NCBI GenBank assembly: GCA_043764095.1
Contig: JAYUKX010000167.1
Location: 1 to 64,000, forward strand
DNA from: M3007 sp043764095
Lineage (GTDB): Bacteria > Bacteroidota > Bacteroidia > Chitinophagales > Saprospiraceae
Direction of reading: 5' to 3'
DNA: 64,000 nt
The notes beneath the pieces were generated by a model that made no database searches, was not told the origin of the DNA, and saw only the letters and a program-made list of their open reading frames with translations. The translations under genes and the position numbers were made by a program. The first letter of the stretch is position 1. The number at the start of each line of letters is the position of its first letter. Shown here in pieces: positions 1 through 9,236 of the stretch.

Positions 1-180
1 TTTGGCGCCGCCGTAGCGAGGGAGCAAAAGCACCGCATTTTTCGTCAGCCGAAGCGTTTTTTGCTTACTTTTTTTCGCTAAAAAAAGTAAGAAGTAGGCT
101 TTTTGTATCAATTTTCGATTTTTTGAAATTTGCAAGCGGTCATTACTTTTTGATAAAGGGAAAGTTTACGCTGTAAGAAT
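1..180 (+). repeat. Dispersed intergenic repeat, copy A
   Basis: This stretch matches, in inverted orientation, positions 42732-42941. Shared blocks include TTGGCGCCGCC near the edge, TTTTTCGTCAGCCGAAGCG and a palindrome of the form ACTTTTTTT-CGCT-AAAAAAAGT at about 66-89. Copy B has an extra ~20 nt in the middle. No open reading frame is conserved between copies. The internal palindrome followed by T runs could act as a bidirectional terminator. The function is unknown, and the copy may extend beyond the window start. Confidence 0.75.
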
Positions 181-230
181 AAAATTTACCATTATTTACG
201 TATTTATATATTCCAAACATTTTATTTAAC

Positions 231-3200
231 ATGATAAAAAGACTACTCGGCACAGTTTTACTGTCTGCTTTGGCATTAGTGGGGCTTTACGCTCAGCGTT
301 CGGCCAGTGCAACTGCCCTTAATTTTTTGAGGACAAATCCTACCCAATTCGGTCTGACAACGGCTGATGTATCTGATGTGAAAATCACTGATGAATACGT
401 TTCTCCCAAAATGGGCATTACCCACGTTTGGGTGCAGCAGCAGTACCAAGGAACTCCAGTATTTAACGCACTTTTTGGTTTGCATGTAACAAAAGAAGAT
501 AAGGTATTGCACCTCGATCACCGTTTTGTTGCTGCGCTAAATGATAAAGTGAATACGACAATTCCTTCACTTTCAGCAACAAAAGCCTTGGAATTGGCTT
601 TGGCTGGCCTCGATTTTAATCAACCACAAACCCCGCGTTTAAACGAAAAAATAAACGACCGTAACTTTATTTTTGATAAAGGCACCGTTTCAAGGTCGAA
701 TATCCCTGTTTCAGCCTGCTTTTATGTAAGTAAGGACGGCCAAACAGTGCGCTTAGCCTGGACAATGACCATCGACCAAATCAATACCTCCGATGTTTGG
801 AGTATCAGGATTGATGCCCAAACAGGCGCTTTGTTAGATCGTATTAACCAAACCGTTTATTGTAACGCTGGACATGTGCACAAAGATGGGGAATTGTGCC
901 ACGATGCGGTAACAACAATGGCCGGTGCATTACCTTTCCTCAATGCAGCAGAATCGTATAGCGTATTTGCATTGCCTACGGAAAGTCCTGTGCATGGCCC
1001 AAAGGTCGTTCTTACTAATCCAGCAGATCCTACAGCGTCGCCGTTTGGTTGGCTTGATGTGAATGGTGTAGCGGGTAATGAATATACTTATACCCGTGGT
1101 AATAATGTATGGGCGTATAATGATTTGGCCAATGATAACACCGCCTCAGAGGCAGAGTCCTTTAGTGGTGGAAGTACTACAACATTTAATGCGCCTTTTG
1201 ATTCTGCTTTTGAACCTAACGATAATATGGGGGCTGCTACAGTCAATTTGTTCTACATGAACAATATGATGCACGATATTACCTATATCTACGGTTTCGA
1301 TGAGGCAGCGGGTAATTTCCAAGTCAATAACTACTCAAAAGGTGGCCAAGGCGGCGATGAAGTACAAGCAGAGGCTTTAGATGCCGGCGGTACGGATAAT
1401 GCCAACTTTGCAACACCCGCAGATGGTAGTAAGCCGCGTATGCAAATGTACAAATGGTCTCGTTCAGGTGGTAATATAGTGAATGTCACTGCTCCAGACG
1501 ATGTCGTAGGAACTTACTTTGGCCAATCAGCGAGCGGCTGGGGTGGATCAATCACACAAACTCCTGTAACAGGTGAAGTTGTGGTAGTAGAGAGTTCAGC
1601 GGGTACTGCATTGGGGTGCGAACCACCATTGAACGACGTTGCAGGTAAAATAGTTATGGTAGATCGTGGTACTTGTGAATTTGGGGTAAAAGCACTTAAT
1701 GTGCAGGAGGCAGGTGCAATTGGTTGTATTATATGCAATTTTGCAGCAAGCACAGTAGGTATGGGGCCTGGTGCTGTTGGTGCAAATGTGACGATCCCAG
1801 TCTTGATGTTGAGCAGTACTACCTGTAATCTGTTACGCGGATATGCTGGTGCTGGCCTTAAAATTACTTTAGTGCAACCGCCTGTTTCTGGTCCCGACTT
1901 CCTAGATGGCGATTTTGACAATGGCATTATTGCACACGAGTATGGTCATGGTATTTCTAATCGTTTAACGGGTGGCCCTAGCCAATCCAATTGTCTGAGC
2001 AATGATGAGCAAATGGGAGAAGGCTGGAGTGACTTTTTCTCTTTGGTCACTACTGTAAAAGCAGGTGATGTTGCACAGAAAAAACGCGGCGTTGGTACGT
2101 ATGTGAGTCGCGAACCTAATGATGGTACAGGCATCCGTCGTTATCCTTATTCAACAGATATGGCTGTTAGTCCATTGACTTTTAGCGATGTAGCACAAAA
2201 CACGGGCGTGCATGCCTTGGGCGAAGTATGGACAAATATGTTATGGGATCTATACTGGGCTATGGTGGACAAATATGGTTTTGATATAGATTGGCACAAT
2301 ACCAATAGCGGAAATGGTCGCGCTATCCAATTGGTGATGGATGGTATGAAATTACAGCCCTGTAATCCTGGATTCCAAGATGGTCGCAATGCTATTATTT
2401 TAGCAGATGTTAATAACTATGGTGGAGCGGATACTTGTCTTATTTCTAAAGTATTTGCACGCAGGGGATTGGGTAAATATGCTAGCCAAGGCTCTAATAC
2501 AAGCGCAACGGATGGTATCGAAAGTTTTGAACCGATCGAACTTTGTGTAAAAGAATTGAAAATTCAAAAAACCACCACTACGCCTACTATTGAAGCAGGT
2601 GGAGTTGCTAATTTTTCTATCAAAGTAACCAACCATAAAGGACAGGATGCAACCAATATTGTGGTTTCGGATATTGTGCCACAGGGTTTAACTGTGATCT
2701 CCGCTTCTACTAGTGGTGTAGTGAATGGCAACACCATCACTTGGGATTTGGGTACAATGGCACAAGCACAAGTAATAACGCTGACGTACTCCGCCCAAGC
2801 GGATATGAATGGCTCCTTGCGATTGTACCGCGATGAATTGGAAGATGATCCAGGCAGCATAGATTGGTATGAAGAAAATGCAGCACCTAATGCGGTAAAT
2901 TTGGGTTTGCAATCTACTTTTAAAGTGACAGGGTTAACCGCTTGGAAATGTGATAACCCAGCAGCAACAATGCAAACATCTTTGGTGAAAGCAACGCCAT
3001 TGTTTGTGAGCGGAAATAAACCAGTATTGCGCTTTTGGAATCGTTTTTGGGTTGAAGATGGCAATGATGCCAGTTTCTTAGAGTATCGGTTGAGTGATGG
3101 TGAGCCTTGGAGATTATTCAATAAGAACCTCTCCTTCAGGAATGGTTACACCGATCCAGTCAGTTATTCTACCCTCGCTACGCCATTTTTATACGGTTAT

Positions 3201-3725
3201 TCTGGTAATTCTAATGGCTGGAAACATTCTTATATGGATATGAAACCGTTGAGTGGCGCAGATATCTCACTTAGATTCAGGTTTGTTTCTAATGCAACCA
3301 TCAATTTCGATGGATGGTATATTGATGATTTGGAACTCTTAGAACTGGTCAATTACGATACAGAAGCATGTGTTTCTTCCGGCCAAGGCGACCAAAACTG
3401 TTCAAGGGTAGCAGAAGGCGGCGTTATTGTCAATCCTGCCACATCGGGTACCAATGATGTATTAGGCAACCATACATTACGCATGAAAATACAACCCAAC
3501 CCGGCTACTGATATGGTGTATCTTACCATCAATCTGGCATTAGCAGGACGGTCAGTTTTGTCGGTATTGAGTACAGAAGGTCGTGTGGTAGCGCAACGTA
3601 ACTTGTTGAATATCAACCAAGGCGAATCAGTAGCACTAGACGTAAATGTATTGCCTGCTGGCGTTTATACGATCCGTTTGGAAAGCACACAGGGCGTGTT
3701 GGTAGAAAAATTGGTGGTGCGCTAG
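231..3725 (+). CDS. Secreted M36 (fungalysin-type) metallopeptidase with PA domain and T9SS sorting domain
   Basis: Predicted extracellular zinc peptidase of 1164 residues. An N-terminal signal peptide (MIKRLLGTVLL to about residue 22) supports this start. Residues ~30-110 resemble the FTP propeptide that keeps M36 enzymes inactive. The zinc site HEYGH is at 569-573, and E597 in GEGWSDF is the expected third ligand. A PA (protease-associated) insert lies at about 430-540 between the two halves of the catalytic region. Residues ~778-843 look like a DUF11 surface-adhesin repeat, followed by a beta-sandwich region. The last ~80 residues (QPNPATD near the start, ending in VEKLVVR) are a type A T9SS sorting domain, so export is probably across the outer membrane. 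It is a single gene closed by a bidirectional hairpin. Its role is most likely nutrient protein degradation, which is inference from the family. Confidence 0.93.
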   Translation: MIKRLLGTVLLSALALVGLYAQRSASATALNFLRTNPTQFGLTTADVSDVKITDEYVSPKMGITHVWVQQQYQGTPVFNALFGLHVTKEDKVLHLDHRFVAALNDKVNTTIPSLSATKALELALAGLDFNQPQTPRLNEKINDRNFIFDKGTVSRSNIPVSACFYVSKDGQTVRLAWTMTIDQINTSDVWSIRIDAQTGALLDRINQTVYCNAGHVHKDGELCHDAVTTMAGALPFLNAAESYSVFALPTESPVHGPKVVLTNPADPTASPFGWLDVNGVAGNEYTYTRGNNVWAYNDLANDNTASEAESFSGGSTTTFNAPFDSAFEPNDNMGAATVNLFYMNNMMHDITYIYGFDEAAGNFQVNNYSKGGQGGDEVQAEALDAGGTDNANFATPADGSKPRMQMYKWSRSGGNIVNVTAPDDVVGTYFGQSASGWGGSITQTPVTGEVVVVESSAGTALGCEPPLNDVAGKIVMVDRGTCEFGVKALNVQEAGAIGCIICNFAASTVGMGPGAVGANVTIPVLMLSSTTCNLLRGYAGAGLKITLVQPPVSGPDFLDGDFDNGIIAHEYGHGISNRLTGGPSQSNCLSNDEQMGEGWSDFFSLVTTVKAGDVAQKKRGVGTYVSREPNDGTGIRRYPYSTDMAVSPLTFSDVAQNTGVHALGEVWTNMLWDLYWAMVDKYGFDIDWHNTNSGNGRAIQLVMDGMKLQPCNPGFQDGRNAIILADVNNYGGADTCLISKVFARRGLGKYASQGSNTSATDGIESFEPIELCVKELKIQKTTTTPTIEAGGVANFSIKVTNHKGQDATNIVVSDIVPQGLTVISASTSGVVNGNTITWDLGTMAQAQVITLTYSAQADMNGSLRLYRDELEDDPGSIDWYEENAAPNAVNLGLQSTFKVTGLTAWKCDNPAATMQTSLVKATPLFVSGNKPVLRFWNRFWVEDGNDASFLEYRLSDGEPWRLFNKNLSFRNGYTDPVSYSTLATPFLYGYSGNSNGWKHSYMDMKPLSGADISLRFRFVSNATINFDGWYIDDLELLELVNYDTEACVSSGQGDQNCSRVAEGGVIVNPATSGTNDVLGNHTLRMKIQPNPATDMVYLTINLALAGRSVLSVLSTEGRVVAQRNLLNINQGESVALDVNVLPAGVYTIRLESTQGVLVEKLVVR

Positions 3726-3790
3726 TTGTATAATTGAACATTGAACATTTAAAATAAAACATTAAAAATTTTAAATATTCAGTTCGCAAT

Positions 3791-3830
3791 AATTATCGGG
3801 GCGACCCAAAAAGGTCGCTCCGATAATTTT
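3791..3830. terminator. Bidirectional intrinsic terminator
   Basis: A 16-bp stem (3791-3806 with 3813-3828, one mismatch) with a 6-nt loop, AT-rich on both flanks. It sits between the convergent ends of the M36 peptidase and the TolC-like gene, so it can terminate both. Confidence 0.85.
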
Positions 3831-3839
3831 TACAAATAT

Positions 3840-4547
3840 TTAATTTTTATTAGGATGCACTACCTGTACCCACATCAAACCTATAATTTCTTCCAACCGA
3901 ATTTGTGCTTGTAGCACCTCATTTTCCTGTCTGATACGCGCTTCCTGTGCCTGATAAAAACTAGAGGAAGCTGTTGTGAAATCATCAAATGACTTTTCGT
4001 CCGAACGGTATTGTTGTTCAATCAAAACAAGCGCGCTTTTGGTATCCTGTTCCACTTGTCGGCGGGAAAGCAATACACTATTGGCCATGTTAAAAAAAGC
4101 GTAACGGGTGAGTGTTTCGGCACGGATCGCGTATTTCCGTTGGTTCACTTTCTGTTCTGCAATCAGGATATCGCGTTTGGCGATACTATTTTTGTCCTTT
4201 TGACTAAGAATATTAAATACATTGACAGTGGCACCAAAATTATACCTTGGGAAAAAAACATTCCCAGAAGCATTATTTTGTTGGCGTAAATTACCCTCAT
4301 TAAGGTTAAACGTTGCTTGAATATCGCGCATCCATTCTTTTTTGGTATTACTATTGCGGTCTTTTGCATTCAGTACTTCTTCGGCTGCAATTCGCCCTTC
4401 GGGGCTATTGATCCAGGCCAATTGAACTAAATACTCTTTGAAATCTACCGCTGGAGAATCAAGAGGCGCTATGATTTGGTTGAAATCTGTTAATTGTTGC
4501 GCTTGAATGGCGCAGGCAAAAAGCGTAAAAAGTAATGTAAGACGCAT
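3840..4547 (-). CDS. Short TolC-family (outer membrane efflux-like) protein
   Basis: A 235-residue protein with a clear signal peptide (MRLTLLFTLFACAIQAQ). The remainder is largely helical with long amphipathic stretches and a TolC-like phrase around residues 100-225 (YNFGATVNVFNILSQKDK, then coiled helices rich in Gln, Arg and Glu). TolC channel protomers are usually 400-500 residues with two repeats, so this is about one repeat long. It could be a half-length family member trimerising differently, or a periplasmic helical protein. It stands alone, without an inner-membrane pump or adaptor beside it, so no transport substrate can be proposed. The start is fixed by the signal peptide. Confidence 0.6.
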   Translation of the reverse strand: MRLTLLFTLFACAIQAQQLTDFNQIIAPLDSPAVDFKEYLVQLAWINSPEGRIAAEEVLNAKDRNSNTKKEWMRDIQATFNLNEGNLRQQNNASGNVFFPRYNFGATVNVFNILSQKDKNSIAKRDILIAEQKVNQRKYAIRAETLTRYAFFNMANSVLLSRRQVEQDTKSALVLIEQQYRSDEKSFDDFTTASSSFYQAQEARIRQENEVLQAQIRLEEIIGLMWVQVVHPNKN

Positions 4548-4788
4548 ATTTATTAGTGATAATCGTGAATGATTAGTAATGGCACAGTCTGAAACTGATA
4601 CGGTGCTAGAGACGTAATAGCGGGCAAATGGGTACTTTTATTGCTGTTGCCGTTTTAGAATGGCTGATAGCCTTTGCAAAGATAGAACGACTATTTGCAT
4701 GTGTCAAAAGAAAATAGCCGATGTGTTAGGTCGATTAATTTTTGTTGGATTGCTATTTCAAGTCAAAAATAAAAAATTAATGTATGTT

Positions 4789-4822
4789 TTTGTTTTATCT
4801 CTTAGAAAAATAGTTATCTTTG
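4789..4822 (+). promoter_or_regulatory. Bacteroidota-type promoter for the beta-helix protein
   Basis: TTTG at 4789-4792, 22-nt spacer, then TATCTTTG at 4815-4822, matching the TTTG/TAnnTTTG consensus of the Bacteroidota housekeeping sigma factor. Transcription would start near 4829, leaving a ~120-nt leader that contains the hairpin at 4892-4932. The other part of 4548-4788 shows no gene. Confidence 0.6.
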
Positions 4823-4891
4823 CTAATGTTAATTAAATAATTCAATTCACCACAGTAAAAAAACTAGTTCGTAACTAATATCTTTCACTTT

Positions 4892-4932
4892 GCACAGCGG
4901 GTATTGGGAATACAATCCAATACTCGCTGTGC
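4892..4932 (+). promoter_or_regulatory. Strong hairpin in the 5' leader (terminator- or attenuator-like)
   Basis: A 16-nt arm at 4892-4907 pairs with 4917-4932 (one G-U type mismatch), with a 9-nt loop. It is followed by a T-rich tract (TTTTAATACTTTTTT) immediately before the ATG at 4950. In an mRNA starting near 4829 this looks like an intrinsic terminator inside the leader, so it could attenuate expression or protect the 5' end. Confidence 0.55.
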
Positions 4933-4949
4933 TTTTAATACTTTTTTCC

Positions 4950-7478
4950 ATGAAATTTTTTATCTACACTTTATTTTTATCTCTGTTTTGTACGCAATTG
5001 GGCGCGCAATCCATTGTGTATGTCAACAAAAACGCTACGGGTACAAATACGGGTACTTCTTGGGCCAACGCATTCACTAACCTACATTCGGCACTCAATA
5101 GCACTGGGCAGGATGATGAAATTTGGGTAGCAGAGGGTATTTATACCCCTAATACCCCTAATTTTGTAGATCGTAATAGATACTTTAATCTAGAGAGTGG
5201 TGTAAGACTATACGGTGGCTTTGGTGGCAATGAGCAATCTTTGGCCGAACGAAATATCGCTGCGCACCCTACTATATTGAGTGGCGATATAGGCATACTT
5301 GGTGATAGTACCGATAATTCTTATAATATATTAGTTATGATTACCCCTAATACTAGTACTGTTTTTGATGGTTTTATTGTGGAAAAAGGAACGGCAAATA
5401 GCAATTCAACAACATATTTAGGAAATTCCGGAGCGGGTTTGTTTATTGATGCAAAAACACAATATGCATATCCATTTGTGAATAATATCACATTTAGAAA
5501 TAATTCCGGGTATGCAGGAGGGGCAGTTATCATGCTTACGGATTTTAACTATGTTGGTAAAATGATGCCGCAGTTTCATAATTGTACCTTTGAAAATAAT
5601 ACGGCTTTCAGTGTAAATTTTGGATTTGGTGGTGGTGCTATTGCACTGGTAGGAGAAATGCCCAACCTGTCCACAAGCCCGACTGAATTTTACAGGTGTA
5701 CATTTCGCAACAATAAATCCCTAGATACGGGAGGGGCTATGGCGTTGTATTGTAATTATTTTGATCGTATTGAATTTGTGGAATGCGAGTTTATTCAGAA
5801 TGTTGCAAAAAGAATTGGTGGAGCAATAAATATCGAAGCAAGCAATAATATAGTATTTACGAAGTGTACATTTACAGAAAACACCGCTATAGCTGGTTCG
5901 GGCTTTTATTTATATGATCCAGGTTACAAGCTCAATAGTATTGAAGTAGATTCCTGCATTTTTGATAAAAATAAATGCGTCAGCTTACTTCCTTCTTCCT
6001 CTTTAGTGGGCTCGGCGTTTAATATTGAAGCATTTAATTTTGGCGCAGAAATAAAAATTACCCACTCGCAATTCCTGAACAATGGCGGTTTTTTTGCAAT
6101 AGGTGCTTATACGGCTTATGATAATAAAATAATATTTTCTGACAATGTATTGGAAGGTGATTTATACGGTTCCGAAATAGCGGGTGATGATAGTATCGTT
6201 ATAAGCCGGAATATTATCCGAAACTGTGGTAAGTTAATGACCATTGGGAGTAACAAAAATTCTAAGAAGTATTATTTTTCAGAGAATATTGTAGCGAATA
6301 ATTTTATTCAAGCCAATCAAAGTATGAAAAACGGGTTTATCAATGGTAATATCTTCGTCAATAATGTTTTCCCTGGCGATGAAAAACCGTGGAACTCCGC
6401 AACAGATGTTGATACGCCAATTGTTTTTTCCAATAATATATTTTGGAATAATAAAAACCTTTTTCCCTCTCCGGGTCGCAAATGGACTTTACCCTTGGTC
6501 AATAGCCCTTCTAAATTCTACAATAATATCGTTGATTTTGAGCCAACCGACAGCATCCCAGAATTTTGGGATATGGTTTCAGGCAATAAATACAACCAAA
6601 ATCCATTGTTTTTAGACACTTTATCGGGTAATTATCGCCTTTCTGCTTGTTCTCCTGCGCGTGACGCAGGCGCATTCTCGTGGCTAAATGAAGGCATTAG
6701 TTACAAGGATATAGCAGGAGATTCAAGGGTAACGGGGAGTAGTTTGGATATTGGTCCCTATGAATTCCAAGGATTGGGCCTCCTTAGTCCTCCTCAAACG
6801 GTGGCTGCTTGCCCTAGTACTAGCAATGGTGCAGTTATATTTAACTTCAAAGATGGTTGCGATCCCTACCTGATCAATTGGAAAAGTGGCAATGCCTCCG
6901 GTAGCGGTACGACTAATTTGAGTGCTGGATTGTACTCTTTTACGATTACAGACCAACTTGGCCAAATCATAACAGTACCCAATATAGCAATTGCCGAAGG
7001 AACAACACCAACAATAGGCGGGCAAATCACGCCAACACCTTGTAATACCTGCAATGATGGCAGTATTACAATACAAATATCGGGTGGTGTATCGCCTTTT
7101 TCTTATCAATGGAGTACTGGCGCAAGCACTCAAAATATCAGTAATTTATTACCAGGATTTTACACGGTTACCATAACAGATCAAGCAGGATGTACTTTCA
7201 TCAATATCTATGAGGTAAAAGTCAGTGTAGGTACTACTGAACTGTCGAAACATACCATAACTATTGCCCCAAACCCAGCAACGGATTACCTGATATGGAC
7301 GAGTACTGGCACAGGTGATGTATTGAAATTGTACGATTGGAATGGCCGATTGCTATTAATAACTGATAAAACTGGAACACTATCTTTGTCGGGCTTACCA
7401 TCAGGCAGTTACACAGGGGTTGTGTACAATTCAAGTAATTTAGTGATTTTTACGAAGCAAATAGCGGTTATACGCTAG
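4950..7478 (+). CDS. Secreted right-handed beta-helix protein with SprB repeat and T9SS sorting domain
   Basis: An 842-residue surface or secreted protein. I start it at the ATG at 4950 (MKFFIYTLFLSL), because this begins the signal peptide ending in LGAQ; the upstream in-frame ATG at 4890 lies before the leader hairpin. Residues ~30-580 are a pectate-lyase-like parallel beta-helix of the choice-of-anchor Q type, with repeated N-x-F-x-N-N turns and the closing phrase SPARDAGAF...LDIGPYEF. One or two SprB-like repeats follow (GGVSPFSYQWSTGAS, then LPGFYTVTITDQAGCTF), a module found in gliding adhesins. A type A T9SS domain (APNPATDYL to the C-terminus) closes the protein. No catalytic site is recognisable; adhesion or polysaccharide binding is the likeliest role (inference). 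Confidence 0.85.
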   Translation: MKFFIYTLFLSLFCTQLGAQSIVYVNKNATGTNTGTSWANAFTNLHSALNSTGQDDEIWVAEGIYTPNTPNFVDRNRYFNLESGVRLYGGFGGNEQSLAERNIAAHPTILSGDIGILGDSTDNSYNILVMITPNTSTVFDGFIVEKGTANSNSTTYLGNSGAGLFIDAKTQYAYPFVNNITFRNNSGYAGGAVIMLTDFNYVGKMMPQFHNCTFENNTAFSVNFGFGGGAIALVGEMPNLSTSPTEFYRCTFRNNKSLDTGGAMALYCNYFDRIEFVECEFIQNVAKRIGGAINIEASNNIVFTKCTFTENTAIAGSGFYLYDPGYKLNSIEVDSCIFDKNKCVSLLPSSSLVGSAFNIEAFNFGAEIKITHSQFLNNGGFFAIGAYTAYDNKIIFSDNVLEGDLYGSEIAGDDSIVISRNIIRNCGKLMTIGSNKNSKKYYFSENIVANNFIQANQSMKNGFINGNIFVNNVFPGDEKPWNSATDVDTPIVFSNNIFWNNKNLFPSPGRKWTLPLVNSPSKFYNNIVDFEPTDSIPEFWDMVSGNKYNQNPLFLDTLSGNYRLSACSPARDAGAFSWLNEGISYKDIAGDSRVTGSSLDIGPYEFQGLGLLSPPQTVAACPSTSNGAVIFNFKDGCDPYLINWKSGNASGSGTTNLSAGLYSFTITDQLGQIITVPNIAIAEGTTPTIGGQITPTPCNTCNDGSITIQISGGVSPFSYQWSTGASTQNISNLLPGFYTVTITDQAGCTFINIYEVKVSVGTTELSKHTITIAPNPATDYLIWTSTGTGDVLKLYDWNGRLLLITDKTGTLSLSGLPSGSYTGVVYNSSNLVIFTKQIAVIR

Positions 7479-7513
7479 AAATGGAGGCTTTTGCCGCTGT
7501 TCCTAACTAGATC

Positions 7514-7652
7514 AAAAGTGATAGGTTATTGTTCACACGTTTCTATTGTAGGTAATTATTTACATGCATCCAAAGGATAAATAGGTTATATCAAAGATAA
7601 AACAACGATCTTTGTCCCCTGAAAAACGTGTGAACAATAACTCATCACTTTT
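7514..7652. repeat. 139-nt element with 29-nt inverted arms flanking divergent promoter-like boxes
   Basis: Left arm 7514-7542 and right arm 7624-7652 are inverted repeats matching at 27 of 29 positions. Between them lies a smaller inverted pair, CAAAGATA (7592-7599) and GATCTTTG (7607-7614), which read as opposing TAnnTTTG-like -7 boxes. No target-site duplication is visible at the outer ends. The element occupies the leader of the transsulfuration gene starting at 7666. It could be a paired operator, a leader structure or a miniature mobile element. Confidence 0.65.
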
Positions 7653-7665
7653 ACCGCTAAAAAAT

Positions 7666-8817
7666 ATGCATCTTTCCACCCAACTCATCCACGAGGGCCA
7701 AATGCAAGACAGCAGCCGTGCTGTTATGTCGCCCATTGTGCTGTCCACTACTTTTGAGCGCGGCGACGACGGCCTGTCGTATCCTTCCGGGTTTGCTTAC
7801 TCCCGCCACGATACGCCCAACCGCCACGAACTAGAAATCAAACTTGCGTTGATGGAACACGGGGTAGCGGCCGTCACTTTTGCTTCGGGGCTTACGGCTG
7901 CCACCGCAGTATTCCAAAGCCTTCAATCGGGGCAACATATCCTATTACCTGATGATACGTATTTTGGCGTACGCAGTATTTTGGAGCAATTATTTCCACA
8001 GTTTGGCATCACATTCACGCTGGTGGATATGTTGGATGCAGCGGCTATTGAAGCGGCTATTTTGCCCAATACCACCCTGATTTGGATCGAAAGTCCCTCC
8101 AATCCACAGGTAAAAGTAACCGATATTGCAATGGTAGTAGCCATTGCCCAAAAGCACGGTTGTTTTACGGTGGCCGATAATACTTGGGCAACGCCGTGGT
8201 TCACCAATCCGTTGGACATGGGGGTCGATATTGTACTCCATTCCACCACAAAATACCTTGGAGGGCACTCCGATGTGCTTGGAGGCGCACTCATATTTAA
8301 GGCCGCCGATAAGCGTTACGAATTTATCCGAACGTTCCAGCGCACAGGCGGTGCAGTGCCTTCGCCGTTCGATTGTTGGTTATTGTGCCGCAGTCTGGCC
8401 ACTTTTGCCCTGCGGATGCCCGTTCATGCGCACAATGCGATGCAATTGGCCTTGTTTTTGTCCAAAGAACCCGCTATCGAATCAGTGATGTATCCCGGAT
8501 TACCGAGCGATCCACAACATGAAATTGCCAAAAAGCAAATGAAAGGTGGTTTCGGGGGTATGTTGTCTATCTTGGTCAAAGGCGGGCGCGAAACTGCATT
8601 GGGTATTTGTTCGGGGCTAAAAATCTTCAAACACGCCACCAGTTTAGGCGGCGTAGAAAGTCTGATTGAACACCGCAGAAGTATTGAAGGCGAAAATTCT
8701 CCAAGTCCCGATCATTTGTTGCGCATTTCGGTAGGGATTGAGCATATAGATGATTTGATCGCGGATTTTAGACAATGTTTAGATAATATTCATACCAATG
8801 CAACTGGCACAAATTAA
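7666..8817 (+). CDS. PLP-dependent transsulfuration enzyme (cystathionine lyase/synthase family)
   Basis: A cytosolic PLP enzyme of the Cys/Met metabolism family, 383 residues from the ATG at 7666 (MHLSTQLIHEG), the normal N-terminus of this family. An in-frame ATG at 7612 would add 18 residues of inverted-repeat-derived sequence and is rejected. The PLP-binding lysine is K196 in HSTTKYLGGHSD; the family phrases YSRHDTPNR and TFASGL are present. The family includes cystathionine beta- and gamma-lyases, cystathionine gamma-synthase and methionine gamma-lyase, and the exact reaction cannot be settled by eye. The C-terminal phrase SLGGVESLIEHR fits the family. The gene overlaps the following DUF3291 gene by 20 nt, so they are probably cotranscribed. 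A cysE-cysK pair lies elsewhere in this window. Confidence 0.9.
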   Translation: MHLSTQLIHEGQMQDSSRAVMSPIVLSTTFERGDDGLSYPSGFAYSRHDTPNRHELEIKLALMEHGVAAVTFASGLTAATAVFQSLQSGQHILLPDDTYFGVRSILEQLFPQFGITFTLVDMLDAAAIEAAILPNTTLIWIESPSNPQVKVTDIAMVVAIAQKHGCFTVADNTWATPWFTNPLDMGVDIVLHSTTKYLGGHSDVLGGALIFKAADKRYEFIRTFQRTGGAVPSPFDCWLLCRSLATFALRMPVHAHNAMQLALFLSKEPAIESVMYPGLPSDPQHEIAKKQMKGGFGGMLSILVKGGRETALGICSGLKIFKHATSLGGVESLIEHRRSIEGENSPSPDHLLRISVGIEHIDDLIADFRQCLDNIHTNATGTN

Positions 8818-9232
8818 TATCGCAAAATTACTTGAACCAATAGACAGTCCGCTGCTCGCCGATTTTGTCGCCGATCTCGAACGTATTAACACCATCGCTG
8901 AGCAAAGTAAAGGATTTGTATGGCGGCTCAAGGACGATACCGGAAACGCTACCGATCTAGATCCATTTAATGATAAATCATTGATTGTCAATGTGTCTGT
9001 ATGGGAAAGTATAGAAGACCTAAAGGCATTTGTTTATCACTCCGGCCACTTGGATGTATATCTCAAACGCGCAAAATGGTTTGAGCGTATGCAGGAAGCA
9101 TATATGGCTTTGTGGTGGATTCCCGATGGGCAATTTCCGACGGGAGCGGAGGCGCGTGATCGATTGTTTCATCTGCGTGCGAACGGGGATACGGCGTATG
9201 TGTTTTCTTTTAAAAGCGCATTTAGTCTTTGA
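8798..9232 (+). CDS. DUF3291 domain protein
   Basis: A 144-residue soluble protein matching DUF3291 along its length: start MQLAQINIAKL, then GFVWRLKDD, NVSVWESIEDLKAFVY, the WFERM patch and YMALWWIPDG. The fold is expected to resemble the dimeric alpha-beta barrel seen in small monooxygenases, but no biochemical function is established. The start overlaps the end of the transsulfuration gene by 20 nt, implying translational coupling. It ends 4 nt from the convergent end of rsmA. Confidence 0.88.
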   Translation: MQLAQINIAKLLEPIDSPLLADFVADLERINTIAEQSKGFVWRLKDDTGNATDLDPFNDKSLIVNVSVWESIEDLKAFVYHSGHLDVYLKRAKWFERMQEAYMALWWIPDGQFPTGAEARDRLFHLRANGDTAYVFSFKSAFSL

Positions 9233-9236
9233 TGTT

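Noticed and set aside
7479..7665. SAM, cobalamin or other sulfur riboswitch upstream of the transsulfuration gene
   Set aside because: The region is a large inverted repeat without the conserved junction sequences of those riboswitches.
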